NCBI GenBank assembly: GCA_016936555.1
Contig: JAFGXR010000003.1
Coordinates: forward strand, 1-64,000
Length of the DNA: 64,000 bases
Source of the DNA: Spirochaetales bacterium
GTDB lineage: Bacteria > Spirochaetota > Spirochaetia > DSM-2461
Reading direction: 5' to 3'
This document shows positions 53,019 through 64,000 of the stretch, piece after piece; position 1 is the first letter of the stretch; each line of letters opens with the position of its first letter. A program made the translations under genes and the position numbers. The notes beneath the pieces were generated by a model. That model had not been told where the DNA came from. It searched no databases and saw only the letters and a program-made list of their open reading frames with translations.

Positions 53019-54179
53019 ATGTTAACGACATTTAAAAACCGGGACCGGAATCTCACTATCGTTCTGGCCCTGATTACGGCGGCGCTTTTTTTTATTCCCG
53101 ACTATTTCGGCAAACCGCCCTCTCTCCCTGTGGAACGGGTCAGGGCTGAAGTCCTGGCGGTGGATAATTTCGGAGTCGAACAGTTCGGAATCGTCAAGAC
53201 CGGCGATCAGGCTCTGACCTTAAAGGTCCTGAGCGGATCTTTCCGGGGAGAGATCATAGAGGGGACAAATCTGCTGATGGGCAAGCTGGAAATGGATAAG
53301 TTTTTCGCACCGGGAGACAAAGCCCTCGTGACCATCAATCTCAACAGGGAAAAGACCCGGATCCTTTCCAATCAGGTTGTCGATCACTTCCGGATCCGCA
53401 TAGAGCTGTTCCTATTTCTTCTCTTTCTGGCTCTGCTGATCGCCTACGCAGGCTGGACGGGCATTAAAGCGGTTATTTCCTTTATCTTTACAGCTGCTAT
53501 CATCTGGAAAGTCATGATTCCCGGATTTCTTACGGGACTGCCTCCCGTTCCGCTGGCTCTGGGAGTTGTTGTCGCCATGACCTTCGTTATCATCTTTCTG
53601 ATCGGCGGGATTTCCAGGATGGGTGTGACGGCATTTCTCGGCGCCATATCCGGTGTGGGAGTCACCGCTCTGCTGTCTCTGATCTTCGGTTCGGCTTTTA
53701 AAGTGCACGGAGCCGTGAAACCCTTCGCGGAAACACTGTTGTATTCGGGGTATCCCGAACTGGATCTTACGGCGATCTTTCTCTCCGGTATTTTCCTGGC
53801 CTCTTCTGGGGCTGTTATGGATATCGCCATGGACATTTCCGCTTCCATGAGAGAGGTCCTGATAAAACATCCCCGTATGCACAGAAAAGAATTGATCCTT
53901 TCAGGACTGCGCGTCGGACGGGCCGTCGTCGGAACCATGACCACGACTCTTCTCCTCGCCTATTCGGGAGGGTATACGTTTATCCTGATGGTATTTATGG
54001 CCCAGGGAACGCCGTTGACCAATGTATTCAACCTCGTTTACGTCAGCTCGGAAATTCTCCACACTCTGGTAGGCAGTTTCGGACTGATTCTGGTAGCGCC
54101 CTTAACAGCCCTGATCGGCAGCTTTGTCCTCACCTCTCCGTCTCCTGCTTCTCTGCTCGCATCAGCACAGGCAGACTGA
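53019..54179 (+). CDS. YibE/F-family membrane protein
   Basis: A 386-aa integral membrane protein. One helix (about 13-28) is followed by an extracytoplasmic beta-rich domain of about 100 aa (RAEVLAVDNFGVEQFGIVKT), then seven to eight helices with the family segments FVIIFLIGGISRMGVTAFLG, SGAVMDIAMDISASMREV and GRAVVGTMTTTLLLAYSGG. Its function is not known in any organism as far as I recall. GAGGTAATT precedes the ATG. No partner gene is apparent. Confidence 0.88.
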   Translation: MLTTFKNRDRNLTIVLALITAALFFIPDYFGKPPSLPVERVRAEVLAVDNFGVEQFGIVKTGDQALTLKVLSGSFRGEIIEGTNLLMGKLEMDKFFAPGDKALVTINLNREKTRILSNQVVDHFRIRIELFLFLLFLALLIAYAGWTGIKAVISFIFTAAIIWKVMIPGFLTGLPPVPLALGVVVAMTFVIIFLIGGISRMGVTAFLGAISGVGVTALLSLIFGSAFKVHGAVKPFAETLLYSGYPELDLTAIFLSGIFLASSGAVMDIAMDISASMREVLIKHPRMHRKELILSGLRVGRAVVGTMTTTLLLAYSGGYTFILMVFMAQGTPLTNVFNLVYVSSEILHTLVGSFGLILVAPLTALIGSFVLTSPSPASLLASAQAD

Positions 54180-54272
54180 GTCATCCGATGATCAGGGTAA
54201 AGCCCATGCCGAAAGGGCGACGGGGCCCCATGTGCCAAATTTATCGTAATCTGAAGAAACATAAAGGAAAAA

Positions 54273-55290
54273 CTATTTCAGAAAGAACATGCTCATCTGC
54301 CCTTTCCCCTTGACCATGACCGGTTCCCTTTCCTCGAAATCAAAGCGGTTCTTAACCAGCTCGTATGTGGTTTCGGAAATATTGATCCGCCCCGGTTCGG
54401 AGTTCGATTCCATTCTGGACGCCGTATTCACCGAATCGCCGAATACATCGTAGATATATTTTTTCGTGCCGACGATCGCTCCCACGGCGCTGCCGCTGTG
54501 AATGCCGATGCGTACCTGCCACTGCCGACCCGTTTCCTTCCGGTACGAATCGAGATAGGCGAGAATCTCCATGGCCGCCCTGATCATTTTTTCACCGTGG
54601 TTTGCATCGGCTTCGGGAATTCCGCAGACCGCCAGATAGGCATCGCCGATGGTCTTGATACGCTCGCAGTTATTCTTCTCCATAATCGTGTCGAATTCCG
54701 TAAAGAGCTCATTGAGCTGCTCGATCAGATCTTCCGGTTCCACTTCCGCCGACATACCGGTAAAGCCGACGAAATCGGAGAAGAAAAACGTGACATTGTC
54801 AAAGCGCTGGGGCTTGCTGACGCCCGTATCCTTCAATTCCCGGGCCACCGATTCGGGCAGTATATTGAGCAGGAGCTTCTCCGATTTTTCCCGTTCGATC
54901 TCCACATTGCGCAAGGCCTGGCGCAGACTGAGGTGTGTCCCGACGCGGGCGATCACTTCCTCTTTCTGGAAGGGTTTGGACACGTAATCGACCGCGCCGG
55001 CTGTAAAGCCCTTCACTTTATCTTCAATCTGATTGAGCGCCGATATAAAGATGACGGGAATCGGAGCCGTATCGGGATCACTTTTCAGTCTGGCGATAGT
55101 CTCGTAGCCATCCATACCGGGCATTTTGATATCAAGGAGAATCAGATCGGGCCGGGCTTTTTTCGCAATGGCTATGGCTCTCTCGCCGCTTTTGGCCTGC
55201 AGAGGATAAAAGTCTTCCTCGGTAAGCGTTTCGGTCAGAACCCGCAGGTTTTCCTCGATATCATCGACGATAAGGATGCGCGATTTCTCT

Positions 55291-55298
<8 letters not shown>
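54273..55298 (-). CDS. Response regulator with class III adenylate cyclase output
   Basis: A 341-aa cytoplasmic protein. The receiver (about 7-125) has acidic DD in IVDDIEEN, phosphoacceptor Asp in LILLDIKMPGMDG (about 56) and Lys in YVSKPF. A coiled linker is followed by a cyclase domain (about 165-335): metal Asp in FFFSDFVGFT and GDAY, the adenine-selecting Lys in RIKTIGD and Asp in YDVFGDSVNTASRME, the transition-state Asn and Arg in the same block. These residues favour ATP, so cAMP is the likely product. It overlaps the upstream hybrid kinase by 8 bases and is its probable partner. Confidence 0.92.
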
Positions 55299-58089
<2,791 letters not shown>

Positions 58090-58234
58090 CCTCTCCGGAG
58101 CAAGTTTATGTATTGAAATATACTATTAACTCGGAAAAAAGCAAAAACATAGACATTACGATATATGCAGGTTCCAATATTTTGTTTTTTTCATCATTAT
58201 CTCTTATGAATATACATAGAAGGAAGTAATCATT

Positions 58235-60106
58235 GTGAACAAAAAACAATTGACAATATTCCGATGGCTCTGGATCGGATTTATGGTTCCACCGGTCGTC
58301 TGGCTGTCGGCAGGGCTCTATTTTGAAATCTGGTCTCCTCCGGAACTCCTGAGGATTATGTTATCGCCCAATATCTGGATTTACGTGCTACTGATAATCG
58401 GAGCGGTAACCTGGATTATGTTCAGGGAAATCCGCTATGTGGATCAGTACCTGGACGAAAATAAAGAAAAAGCTAGAGCCCAGAAAGCCGTTTACCGCAT
58501 GCCTTTTATCTTTCTTTTCTCCATGACTTTTTACTGTATTGTCGGTCCCAACATAGCCCTGCTTGGCCAGACACTCAGTAATCCTTTTCTGGACAGCTTT
58601 GAATATGTTCTCGCCGAACTGCTCGGGATTCCCCTGATCCTGCTGTTTTCCATCCCTTTCTTTCTCCTCTATCTGAGAACAGTGGAGGAATACAGCGCCG
58701 GACTCCCTCTTCCGTCGGAAAAATACCGCTTCATGCCCTTGAGTTCGAAACTCTTCATAACTTTTCTGCTCAATCTTTTCGGAGGTATGCTGACGCTCCT
58801 TATTGCAGGCATGAGCCTGGTCTACAAAGTTCGACCGGAATCTATTGTGGAAGTATTTCTTTTCAAATCGTCTCTGGCGGCCCTGCTGATTTTTTCCATA
58901 TCTCTGGTTAATCTTATTCTCACCGTCAAAGCAGTCGTAAATCCCATCAAGTCGATGATTCAGGCTTTGTCTCAGCTTTTTAACAGCATTTCAATCGGCA
59001 AGGGCAGCCTTAAGGTCGATTTTAATGTATACGTCAGAGATGAAATCGGTTACGTCTTCGAGCAGTTCAATCACTTCCTGGAAGGCTTTTCCGATCTGGT
59101 AAAAAAAATACAGGTTACCGGAGAAAACTCTGAAAAAATGAACAGGGAACTGATCGGGGTTATCGAAAAAAACAGCAAACACCTCGGACAGGTAGCCGGA
59201 CTGACAGACTCTGTTGAACAGGATACGGACAGCCTGGAGGAATCCCTGGAGAAGATATCCCGGAGCAGCCGTGATACAACGGACTTTTTCGGCAAGCTCG
59301 AAGACCAGCTCAAGGACCAGCAGAAAGTTTACGGAGAGCTGAACAGTGAGAATGAGAAAATCGCCGGCGGCATAAAGGAGGAGCTGAATAAGCTCTCCCA
59401 TCTTATCTCCCAGTTCGAGAATATACAGAGTTCAGCACTGGAAGCGGAAAAATCCATGATAAGCACAATAGCCAATGTGGAATCGCTTAATAAAACAACA
59501 CAGATCATCGAATCGACCACAGGTTTGATAGACGATGTAGCCCAGAAGACCAATCTTCTGGCTATGAATGCCTCGATCGAAGCCGCTCATGCCGGCCAGT
59601 CCGGACGGGGTTTTGCCGTCGTCGCGGGAGAAATCCGTAAACTGGCCGAAGAGACTCAGAAGAACTCCAATAATATCAATGTTTCACTGAAGGATATGAC
59701 CGAAGCCATCAGCGCGACGACCGAATCATCGACCCGGACGGAAAAAAGCCTGAAATCCATGATTGAAAAGATCTCCGATCTCTCTGTTCTATCGGCTCAT
59801 CTCGGTGAATTTCTCAATGCCCTTCAGTCCAGCTTCAGCGGCTTGAACCGCAGTATGGAACAGATGGACAGAAATATGAGCGGACTGACGGGGCGATCCT
59901 CCGATGTCAAAACAAACCTGGATCAGTTCGTCCAGATATTCGGACAGTTTTCAGAGAGTTTCGGAAAAACCAGAAAAGCTGTACAATCCGTTAAGAACAA
60001 TCTCGATGAAGTTAATGAATCTATGGACCGGATGAGCCGGCTGGGAAGCCAGACATCGGGTTCCGTACAATCGCTTCATCGGGTCATCGAAGGATACGAG
60101 GTATAG
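58235..60106 (+). CDS. Methyl-accepting chemotaxis protein with polytopic membrane sensor
   Basis: A 623-aa chemoreceptor. Instead of a periplasmic ligand domain it has five to six helices within residues 8-235 with short loops, then HAMP-like and signalling regions; the conserved tip is [20 protein letters not shown] followed by [19 protein letters not shown]. The start is GTG at 58235, with AGAAGGAAG about 9 bases upstream. It lies 3 bases ahead of an orphan PTS IIC gene, so the two are cotranscribed; the IIC protein could provide the sensory input. This link is inference. Confidence 0.92.
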   Translation: MNKKQLTIFRWLWIGFMVPPVVWLSAGLYFEIWSPPELLRIMLSPNIWIYVLLIIGAVTWIMFREIRYVDQYLDENKEKARAQKAVYRMPFIFLFSMTFYCIVGPNIALLGQTLSNPFLDSFEYVLAELLGIPLILLFSIPFFLLYLRTVEEYSAGLPLPSEKYRFMPLSSKLFITFLLNLFGGMLTLLIAGMSLVYKVRPESIVEVFLFKSSLAALLIFSISLVNLILTVKAVVNPIKSMIQALSQLFNSISIGKGSLKVDFNVYVRDEIGYVFEQFNHFLEGFSDLVKKIQVTGENSEKMNRELIGVIEKNSKHLGQVAGLTDSVEQDTDSLEESLEKISRSSRDTTDFFGKLEDQLKDQQKVYGELNSENEKIAGGIKEELNKLSHLISQFENIQSSALEAEKSMISTIANVESLNKTTQIIESTTGLIDDVAQKTNLLAMNASIEAAHAGQSGRGFAVVAGEIRKLAEETQKNSNNINVSLKDMTEAISATTESSTRTEKSLKSMIEKISDLSVLSAHLGEFLNALQSSFSGLNRSMEQMDRNMSGLTGRSSDVKTNLDQFVQIFGQFSESFGKTRKAVQSVKNNLDEVNESMDRMSRLGSQTSGSVQSLHRVIEGYEV

Positions 60107-60109
60107 CAA

Positions 60110-61459
60110 ATGGAAACCCTTAACAATGTAATCGACTCTTTTTTTCAGTTCAAAGCCTATGTGATGCTGCCGGTTTTCATATTGATCATCGGATTGATTA
60201 TCAGGATGAAAACCGGCCCCCTTCTCCGGTCAGCCCTTCAGCTGGGAACAGGATTCGCCGGGGTTTTTATCGTGTTCTCCTTCTTTGTGGAGAATATACA
60301 GCCGGCGGTTCAGATGATCATGGTGGAAAGGGGACTCGACTTCCCCGTGCTCGATGTGGGATGGCCCCCTCTCGCAGCCATAACCTGGAGCTCATCCATA
60401 GCGCCCCTGACCATACCCCTTGTCATTGCCATCAACATCATTCTTCTCGCGACAAAGCTGAGCCGGACCATATACATCGATATATGGAATTTCTGGCATA
60501 TGGCACTGATCGGCGCGATTCTCCTGGCTGTTTCGGACAGTTATCTGATCGCTTTTGCCGCCATAATACTCCTGACGGTTTACACTATAAAAACAGCCGA
60601 CTGGGCGGCACCCTATGTAAAGAGGGAAACGGGGATCGACGGCGTGACCATCTCGCCCATATCGGTCATCGGACTTCTCCCCTTCGCCGAACTGATGGAC
60701 AGGCTCTACGACAGGATCCCCGGCCTGAAGAAATGGAATTTCAATCCCCAGGACAGCGAATCCCGCTGGAAAGACATGGCCGACCCGACGGTAATCGGCT
60801 TCATCATGGGAATACTCCTGGGCGCGGCGGCCCGATACAGCATAAAAGATATTCTGGAGCTGGGAATCCACATCGCGGCGGTTATGTTTCTCCTGCCCAA
60901 GTGCGGGGGGCTGATCGGCGAGGGAATCACGCCGGTTTCCAACGCCATGAAAGAGAAGATTCAGGCACGCTTCTCCGGAAGATCGGAACTCTATGTGGCC
61001 GTTGATACGGGAATCCTGATGAACAACCGCTCGGTCATTGTTTCCGGTCTCATCCTCATGCCCCTGGCTCTGGCCATAGCCCTGGTTCTCCCGGGGAACC
61101 GGATCCTCCCGCTGGGGGATCTGCCCAATCTGCTGTCGGTTATTTCCGTAACGGTCCTGATCAGCAGGGGGAATGTTATCAGGAGTGTTCTGACGGGAAT
61201 TCCCATCATAACCACCTATATACTCATATCCGATTATATGGCGGAACTTTATACCGGACTGGCGGCGGGAACAGGGATGACCTTCGGAGAGGACCAGCTT
61301 ATCTCGGCATTTACCGACGGGGGGCACCATGCCCGCTTCTTCCTCTATGAACTTTTCACCGGGAATATTATCGCTATCGCATCCATACCGGTTCTTGGAT
61401 TTCTGCTTTTTCTATCACACAGAAGATATAGAAAAAACCAGGAAGCTCTTTATAAATAA
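60110..61459 (+). CDS. PTS IIC component-like protein, galactitol (GatC) family
   Basis: A 449-aa integral membrane protein. FFQFKAYVMLPVFILIIGLI (about 10-29), PVLDVGWPPLAAITWSSSIAPLT (core LDVGWPPLAAITWSS) and TIYIDIWNFWHMALIGA match the GatC family, including the Asp and Trp-Pro-Pro block that is invariant there. PTS IIA and IIB genes and domains are absent from the window, so transport would need distant partners or the protein has another role. It is 3 bases downstream of a chemoreceptor with an unusual polytopic sensor. Confidence 0.85.
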   Translation: METLNNVIDSFFQFKAYVMLPVFILIIGLIIRMKTGPLLRSALQLGTGFAGVFIVFSFFVENIQPAVQMIMVERGLDFPVLDVGWPPLAAITWSSSIAPLTIPLVIAINIILLATKLSRTIYIDIWNFWHMALIGAILLAVSDSYLIAFAAIILLTVYTIKTADWAAPYVKRETGIDGVTISPISVIGLLPFAELMDRLYDRIPGLKKWNFNPQDSESRWKDMADPTVIGFIMGILLGAAARYSIKDILELGIHIAAVMFLLPKCGGLIGEGITPVSNAMKEKIQARFSGRSELYVAVDTGILMNNRSVIVSGLILMPLALAIALVLPGNRILPLGDLPNLLSVISVTVLISRGNVIRSVLTGIPIITTYILISDYMAELYTGLAAGTGMTFGEDQLISAFTDGGHHARFFLYELFTGNIIAIASIPVLGFLLFLSHRRYRKNQEALYK

Positions 61460-61460
61460 C

Positions 61461-61486
61461 AGGAGCCGGCTGGATAACCGGCACCT
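61461..61486. terminator. Hairpin between convergent genes
   Basis: AGGAGCCGG (61461-61469) pairs with CCGGCACCT (61478-61486) with one mismatch. A weak T-run comes 15 bases later on the plus strand. It is between the stops of the IIC and rubrerythrin genes. Confidence 0.6.
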
Positions 61487-61506
61487 GATTGATATGACTC
61501 TTTTTC

Positions 61507-62079
61507 CTACCAGTTTTCGGCCAGAAGCTCGAAATGGGCCTGGGGATGGGCACAGGCGGGACAGGCTTTTGGCGCCTCGACTGCTTCCATAATGTATCCG
61601 CAGTTCCGGCAGCGCCACCAGACTGCTTCGGGTTTCTTGAACACAGTACCGTCTTCAACGTTTTTGAGAAGGCCGAGATAGCGTTTTTCATGCTGTTTCT
61701 CCGCTACGGAAACAGCTTCGAAAACCTTGGCGACATTTTCAAAACCCTCTTCTCTGGCTTTTGCGGCGAATGCGGGATAGAGATCGGTCCACTCTTCGTG
61801 CTCGCCACCGGCGGCAGCTTTCAGGTTTTCCGCTGTGGTTCCGATAACTCCGGCGGGAAAAGCCGCCGTTATCTCAGTCATGCCGCCTTCAAGAAATTTA
61901 AAGAATCTCTTGGCGTGCTCTTTCTCCTGATCAGCCGTTTCTTCGAAGATATCGGCAATCTGAACCAGCCCTTCTTTTCTTGCAGCCCCTGCGTAATAGG
62001 TGTAGCGGTTTCTAGCCTGCGATTCACCGGCGAAAGCTTTAAGCAGATTTTTTTCCGTTTCTGTTCCTCTAATAGACAT
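61507..62079 (-). CDS. Rubrerythrin
   Basis: A 190-aa non-heme iron peroxidase of anaerobes, reducing H2O2 in the cytoplasm. The diiron site is in FAGESQARNRYTYYA (about 16-30), DQEKEHAKRFFKFL (about 50-63) and VSVAEKQHEKRYL (about 125-137). The C-terminal rubredoxin-like iron site has CxxC pairs: WRCRNCGYI and ACPACAHPQAHFE. The ATG at 62079 is chosen because AGGAGAG lies 5 bases upstream; a longer frame upstream has no family match. It is a single-gene unit convergent with the IIC gene. Confidence 0.95.
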   Translation of the reverse strand: MSIRGTETEKNLLKAFAGESQARNRYTYYAGAARKEGLVQIADIFEETADQEKEHAKRFFKFLEGGMTEITAAFPAGVIGTTAENLKAAAGGEHEEWTDLYPAFAAKAREEGFENVAKVFEAVSVAEKQHEKRYLGLLKNVEDGTVFKKPEAVWWRCRNCGYIMEAVEAPKACPACAHPQAHFELLAENW

Positions 62080-62211
62080 TGCACTCTCCTTGTATATATC
62101 ATTGAATTTAATTGATAACTGACAATATAGTTTAATAATAGTATAGAATAAAAAAAAAGGGGGTATCAAACGAAAAAAAGTGTCCATTTTTCCGACCGGG
62201 ACAACCGGAAA

Positions 62212-64000
62212 ATGCAGGAGCAGCGCTTGGACCTTCTCTTCAGTCAGCTGCCCCTGGTCATTCACGCCGCGCTGCTTGTCGGAACGCTGAATATTCTCTT
62301 TCTCAAAGATATTGTCCCCTTGAAATCGCTCCTGCTCTGGTATGGGATGCTCGCGACCGTAACCGCTTTGAGACAGATCTACTATTTGTTGTACAAGCGT
62401 GACGCATACAGGCATCTCAAGCAGTATTACTTAGTAAATTTCACAGGCATGGTACTCTCATCCTCCGTTTGGGGAAGTACCGGATTCATAATATTCGGCT
62501 CCGAACCCCTGAACAATTTCCTTATAATAATTACAATACTGGGGATTATCATCGCAGGCATAACCTCTCTGGCAAGCGATAGGAGAATGCTCTTCTCTTT
62601 CATTTCCATAATCATCCTGCCTCTGATGCTGAAAGTATTTCTCTTCAATCAGAAAGAGTACAATCTGATAGGTGTATTTCTTTTAATTTTTTTCCTTCTC
62701 ATGGTTACCGTCGCTATCAGAATCAACAAACTGATTGTGAGCAACCTCTCATTCGAAGAATCCCAGATGAAGATTATCGAAAAGCTGACATACAGCGAAG
62801 AGAGGTTCCGCTCCATATTTGAAAAAGCCCCGAGCGGAATCTTTTACTACAATCAATCGTTGATTATTTCGGAATGCAATGAAGTCTTCGCCGCGATTCT
62901 CGATGCACCGAGAGAAAAATTCCTGAATCTGGATATGAATCTGCTCCATGACAAAAGGATCATTCCATTTTTGGAAAAGCCGTTTTCCGGGGGAATGGGA
63001 ACCTATGAAGGGTACTATAATTCAACCATATCGGGAAAAGGACTCTGGATCAGTATGATCTGCTCCCCTCTGTTCAATAAAGAGGGAGACATAAAAGGGG
63101 CTGTCGGTATTGTCCAGAACAGAAGCGAATTTCATAAAATCGAAGAAAAAATGACCTTTATGGCCTATCACGATAATCTGACAGGGCTGCCTAACCGCCT
63201 TCTTCTGAAAGACAGACTCGGCCAGGCTGTCATGCAGGCGGGAAGAGGACGTTATCACGGAGCTCTTCTTTTTCTCGATCTGGATAATTTCAAGACCATC
63301 AACGATTCTCTGGGGCATGAAACAGGCGATATGCTTCTGATCGAAACAGGAGAGCGGATCCGGTCTCTTCTCCGCGAAGAGGATACGGTATCGAGAATCG
63401 GCGGCGATGAGTTCGTCATAATTCTCAACAGGCTGAGAGAATCGGAAGGGGCGAGCATCTCGGCTGCGGGCCTCGTTGCCGACAAGATCCATCAGAAACT
63501 TACAGAACCGTTCCATCTGGACAACAAGAGTCTCTACACATCGACCAGCATCGGAATTGTCCTTTTCTCCCATAAAGATGAAGATATTGAAACACTGCTG
63601 AAAAATGCCGATGCGGCTATGTATGAAGCCAAGAAAGAGGGCCGCAGCTCCACTCATTATTTCAATGAGGAAATCAATCAATCCATGAAGAAACGGGTTG
63701 CTCTGGAAAACAGTCTCCGTCAGGCCGTGAGAAATTCCGAACTCGCTCCCTATTTCCAGCCCATCGTCCTCATCGGTGACAGGGGGAACCGTATCTGCGG
63801 AGCCGAAGCGCTTATCCGCTGGTTCCACCCCTCGCTCGGCAATATCTCTCCGGCGGAGTTCATACCTCTGGCAGAAGAGACCGGACAGATTCTCGATATC
63901 GGGGAATGGCTGATCGGCGAAGTCTGCCGGATTTACGGGGAATGGCTGAAAATCGGCTCGGTAAGCCTCGATTACGTATCCATTAACCTGAGCGTTCTGC
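62212..64000 (+). CDS. Diguanylate cyclase/phosphodiesterase (GGDEF-EAL) with membrane sensor and PAS domain, 3' truncated by the window
   Basis: At least 596 aa are visible and the frame runs off the end. Residues about 12-180 hold about six helices; a PAS domain (about 205-310; FEKAPSGIFYYNQSLIISEC) is followed by GGDEF (about 320-485) with YHDNLTGLPNRLLLKDRL and active site RIGGDEFVIIL, and an EAL domain that begins YFQPIV and GAEALIRWFHP, so the EAL motif is intact as far as it goes. Both synthesis and breakdown of c-di-GMP are possible. The start is uncertain: the frame is open from 62152 and ATG 62212 has no good Shine-Dalgarno, though AAAGGGGG lies at 62156-62163. Confidence 0.88.
   Translation, partial: MQEQRLDLLFSQLPLVIHAALLVGTLNILFLKDIVPLKSLLLWYGMLATVTALRQIYYLLYKRDAYRHLKQYYLVNFTGMVLSSSVWGSTGFIIFGSEPLNNFLIIITILGIIIAGITSLASDRRMLFSFISIIILPLMLKVFLFNQKEYNLIGVFLLIFFLLMVTVAIRINKLIVSNLSFEESQMKIIEKLTYSEERFRSIFEKAPSGIFYYNQSLIISECNEVFAAILDAPREKFLNLDMNLLHDKRIIPFLEKPFSGGMGTYEGYYNSTISGKGLWISMICSPLFNKEGDIKGAVGIVQNRSEFHKIEEKMTFMAYHDNLTGLPNRLLLKDRLGQAVMQAGRGRYHGALLFLDLDNFKTINDSLGHETGDMLLIETGERIRSLLREEDTVSRIGGDEFVIILNRLRESEGASISAAGLVADKIHQKLTEPFHLDNKSLYTSTSIGIVLFSHKDEDIETLLKNADAAMYEAKKEGRSSTHYFNEEINQSMKKRVALENSLRQAVRNSELAPYFQPIVLIGDRGNRICGAEALIRWFHPSLGNISPAEFIPLAEETGQILDIGEWLIGEVCRIYGEWLKIGSVSLDYVSINLSVL

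Noticed and set aside
62101-62160. PerR-like box upstream of rubrerythrin (TCTATACTATTATTAA on the minus strand)
   Set aside because: Alignment with the PerR consensus needs several mismatches in an AT-rich region; chance is as likely.
61507-62415. Long form of the rubrerythrin frame reaching 62415
   Set aside because: The first 112 residues match nothing, while AGGAGAG lies right before ATG 62079 where the family sequence starts.

Overview
The window looks like chromosomal DNA from a free-living, probably anaerobic spirochaete of the Spirochaetaceae type. The grounds are the moderate GC content, cysteine-free solute-binding proteins that begin A-G/N-G-Q-Q-E after the signal peptide, a DUF3798/DUF6672 ABC transporter, an MFS-HEAT fusion, two chemoreceptors, many multi-domain kinases, and rubrerythrin as the only visible oxidative-stress enzyme. 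The genus is inference. I found no transposase, integrase, phage module or CRISPR array; gene density is high and overlaps of 1 to 8 bases are frequent.

Layout. 1-2.1 kb: tRNA-Gly, then overlapping GntR and LacI regulators. 2.1-13.1 kb: housekeeping and signalling genes (secreted PPC-repeat protein, nitroreductase, TrmH-like methylase, TlpA plus MFS-HEAT pair, SBP3 protein coupled to an HU-fusion protein, histidine kinase with a degenerate H-box, acyltransferase, IlvE). 13.2-16.9 kb: sugar ABC importer behind a promoter with a perfect palindromic operator. 17.2-26.6 kb: PAS kinase, ACT protein, TauE, Tdh, a KamA-like radical SAM protein, a two-component pair with a divergent ECF-S-like protein, and an HD protein. 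26.7-32.1 kb: ABC system of unknown ligand (DUF3798 binding protein, ATPase, two permeases, DUF6672). 32.6-38.3 kb: dipeptide/oligopeptide-type ABC importer.

38.3-52.8 kb is the most interesting part. pstS, pstCAB-phoU, a chemoreceptor, ugd, a PHP-glycosyltransferase fusion, a GH67-like protein and an alkaline phosphatase lie in one direction. Arrays of 11-bp-spaced TTAAC/CTAAC repeats resembling Pho boxes precede pstS, pstC and the chemoreceptor, and a weaker one precedes ugd. I infer a phosphate-starvation regulon that couples uptake, taxis, phosphate scavenging and a UDP-glucuronate-dependent glycosylation step, possibly replacement of phospholipid by glycolipid.

53-64 kb: YibE/F membrane protein, response regulator-adenylate cyclase with a hybrid kinase, a second chemoreceptor coupled to an orphan GatC-like PTS IIC protein, rubrerythrin, and a GGDEF-EAL protein cut by the window edge.

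Two themes cross the window. Several genes (gntR, trmH, the 17.2-kb kinase) have a good promoter only a few bases upstream of the ATG and no Shine-Dalgarno, so they look leaderless. In all four binding-protein-dependent importers a hairpin or repeat separates the binding-protein gene from the rest of the operon.
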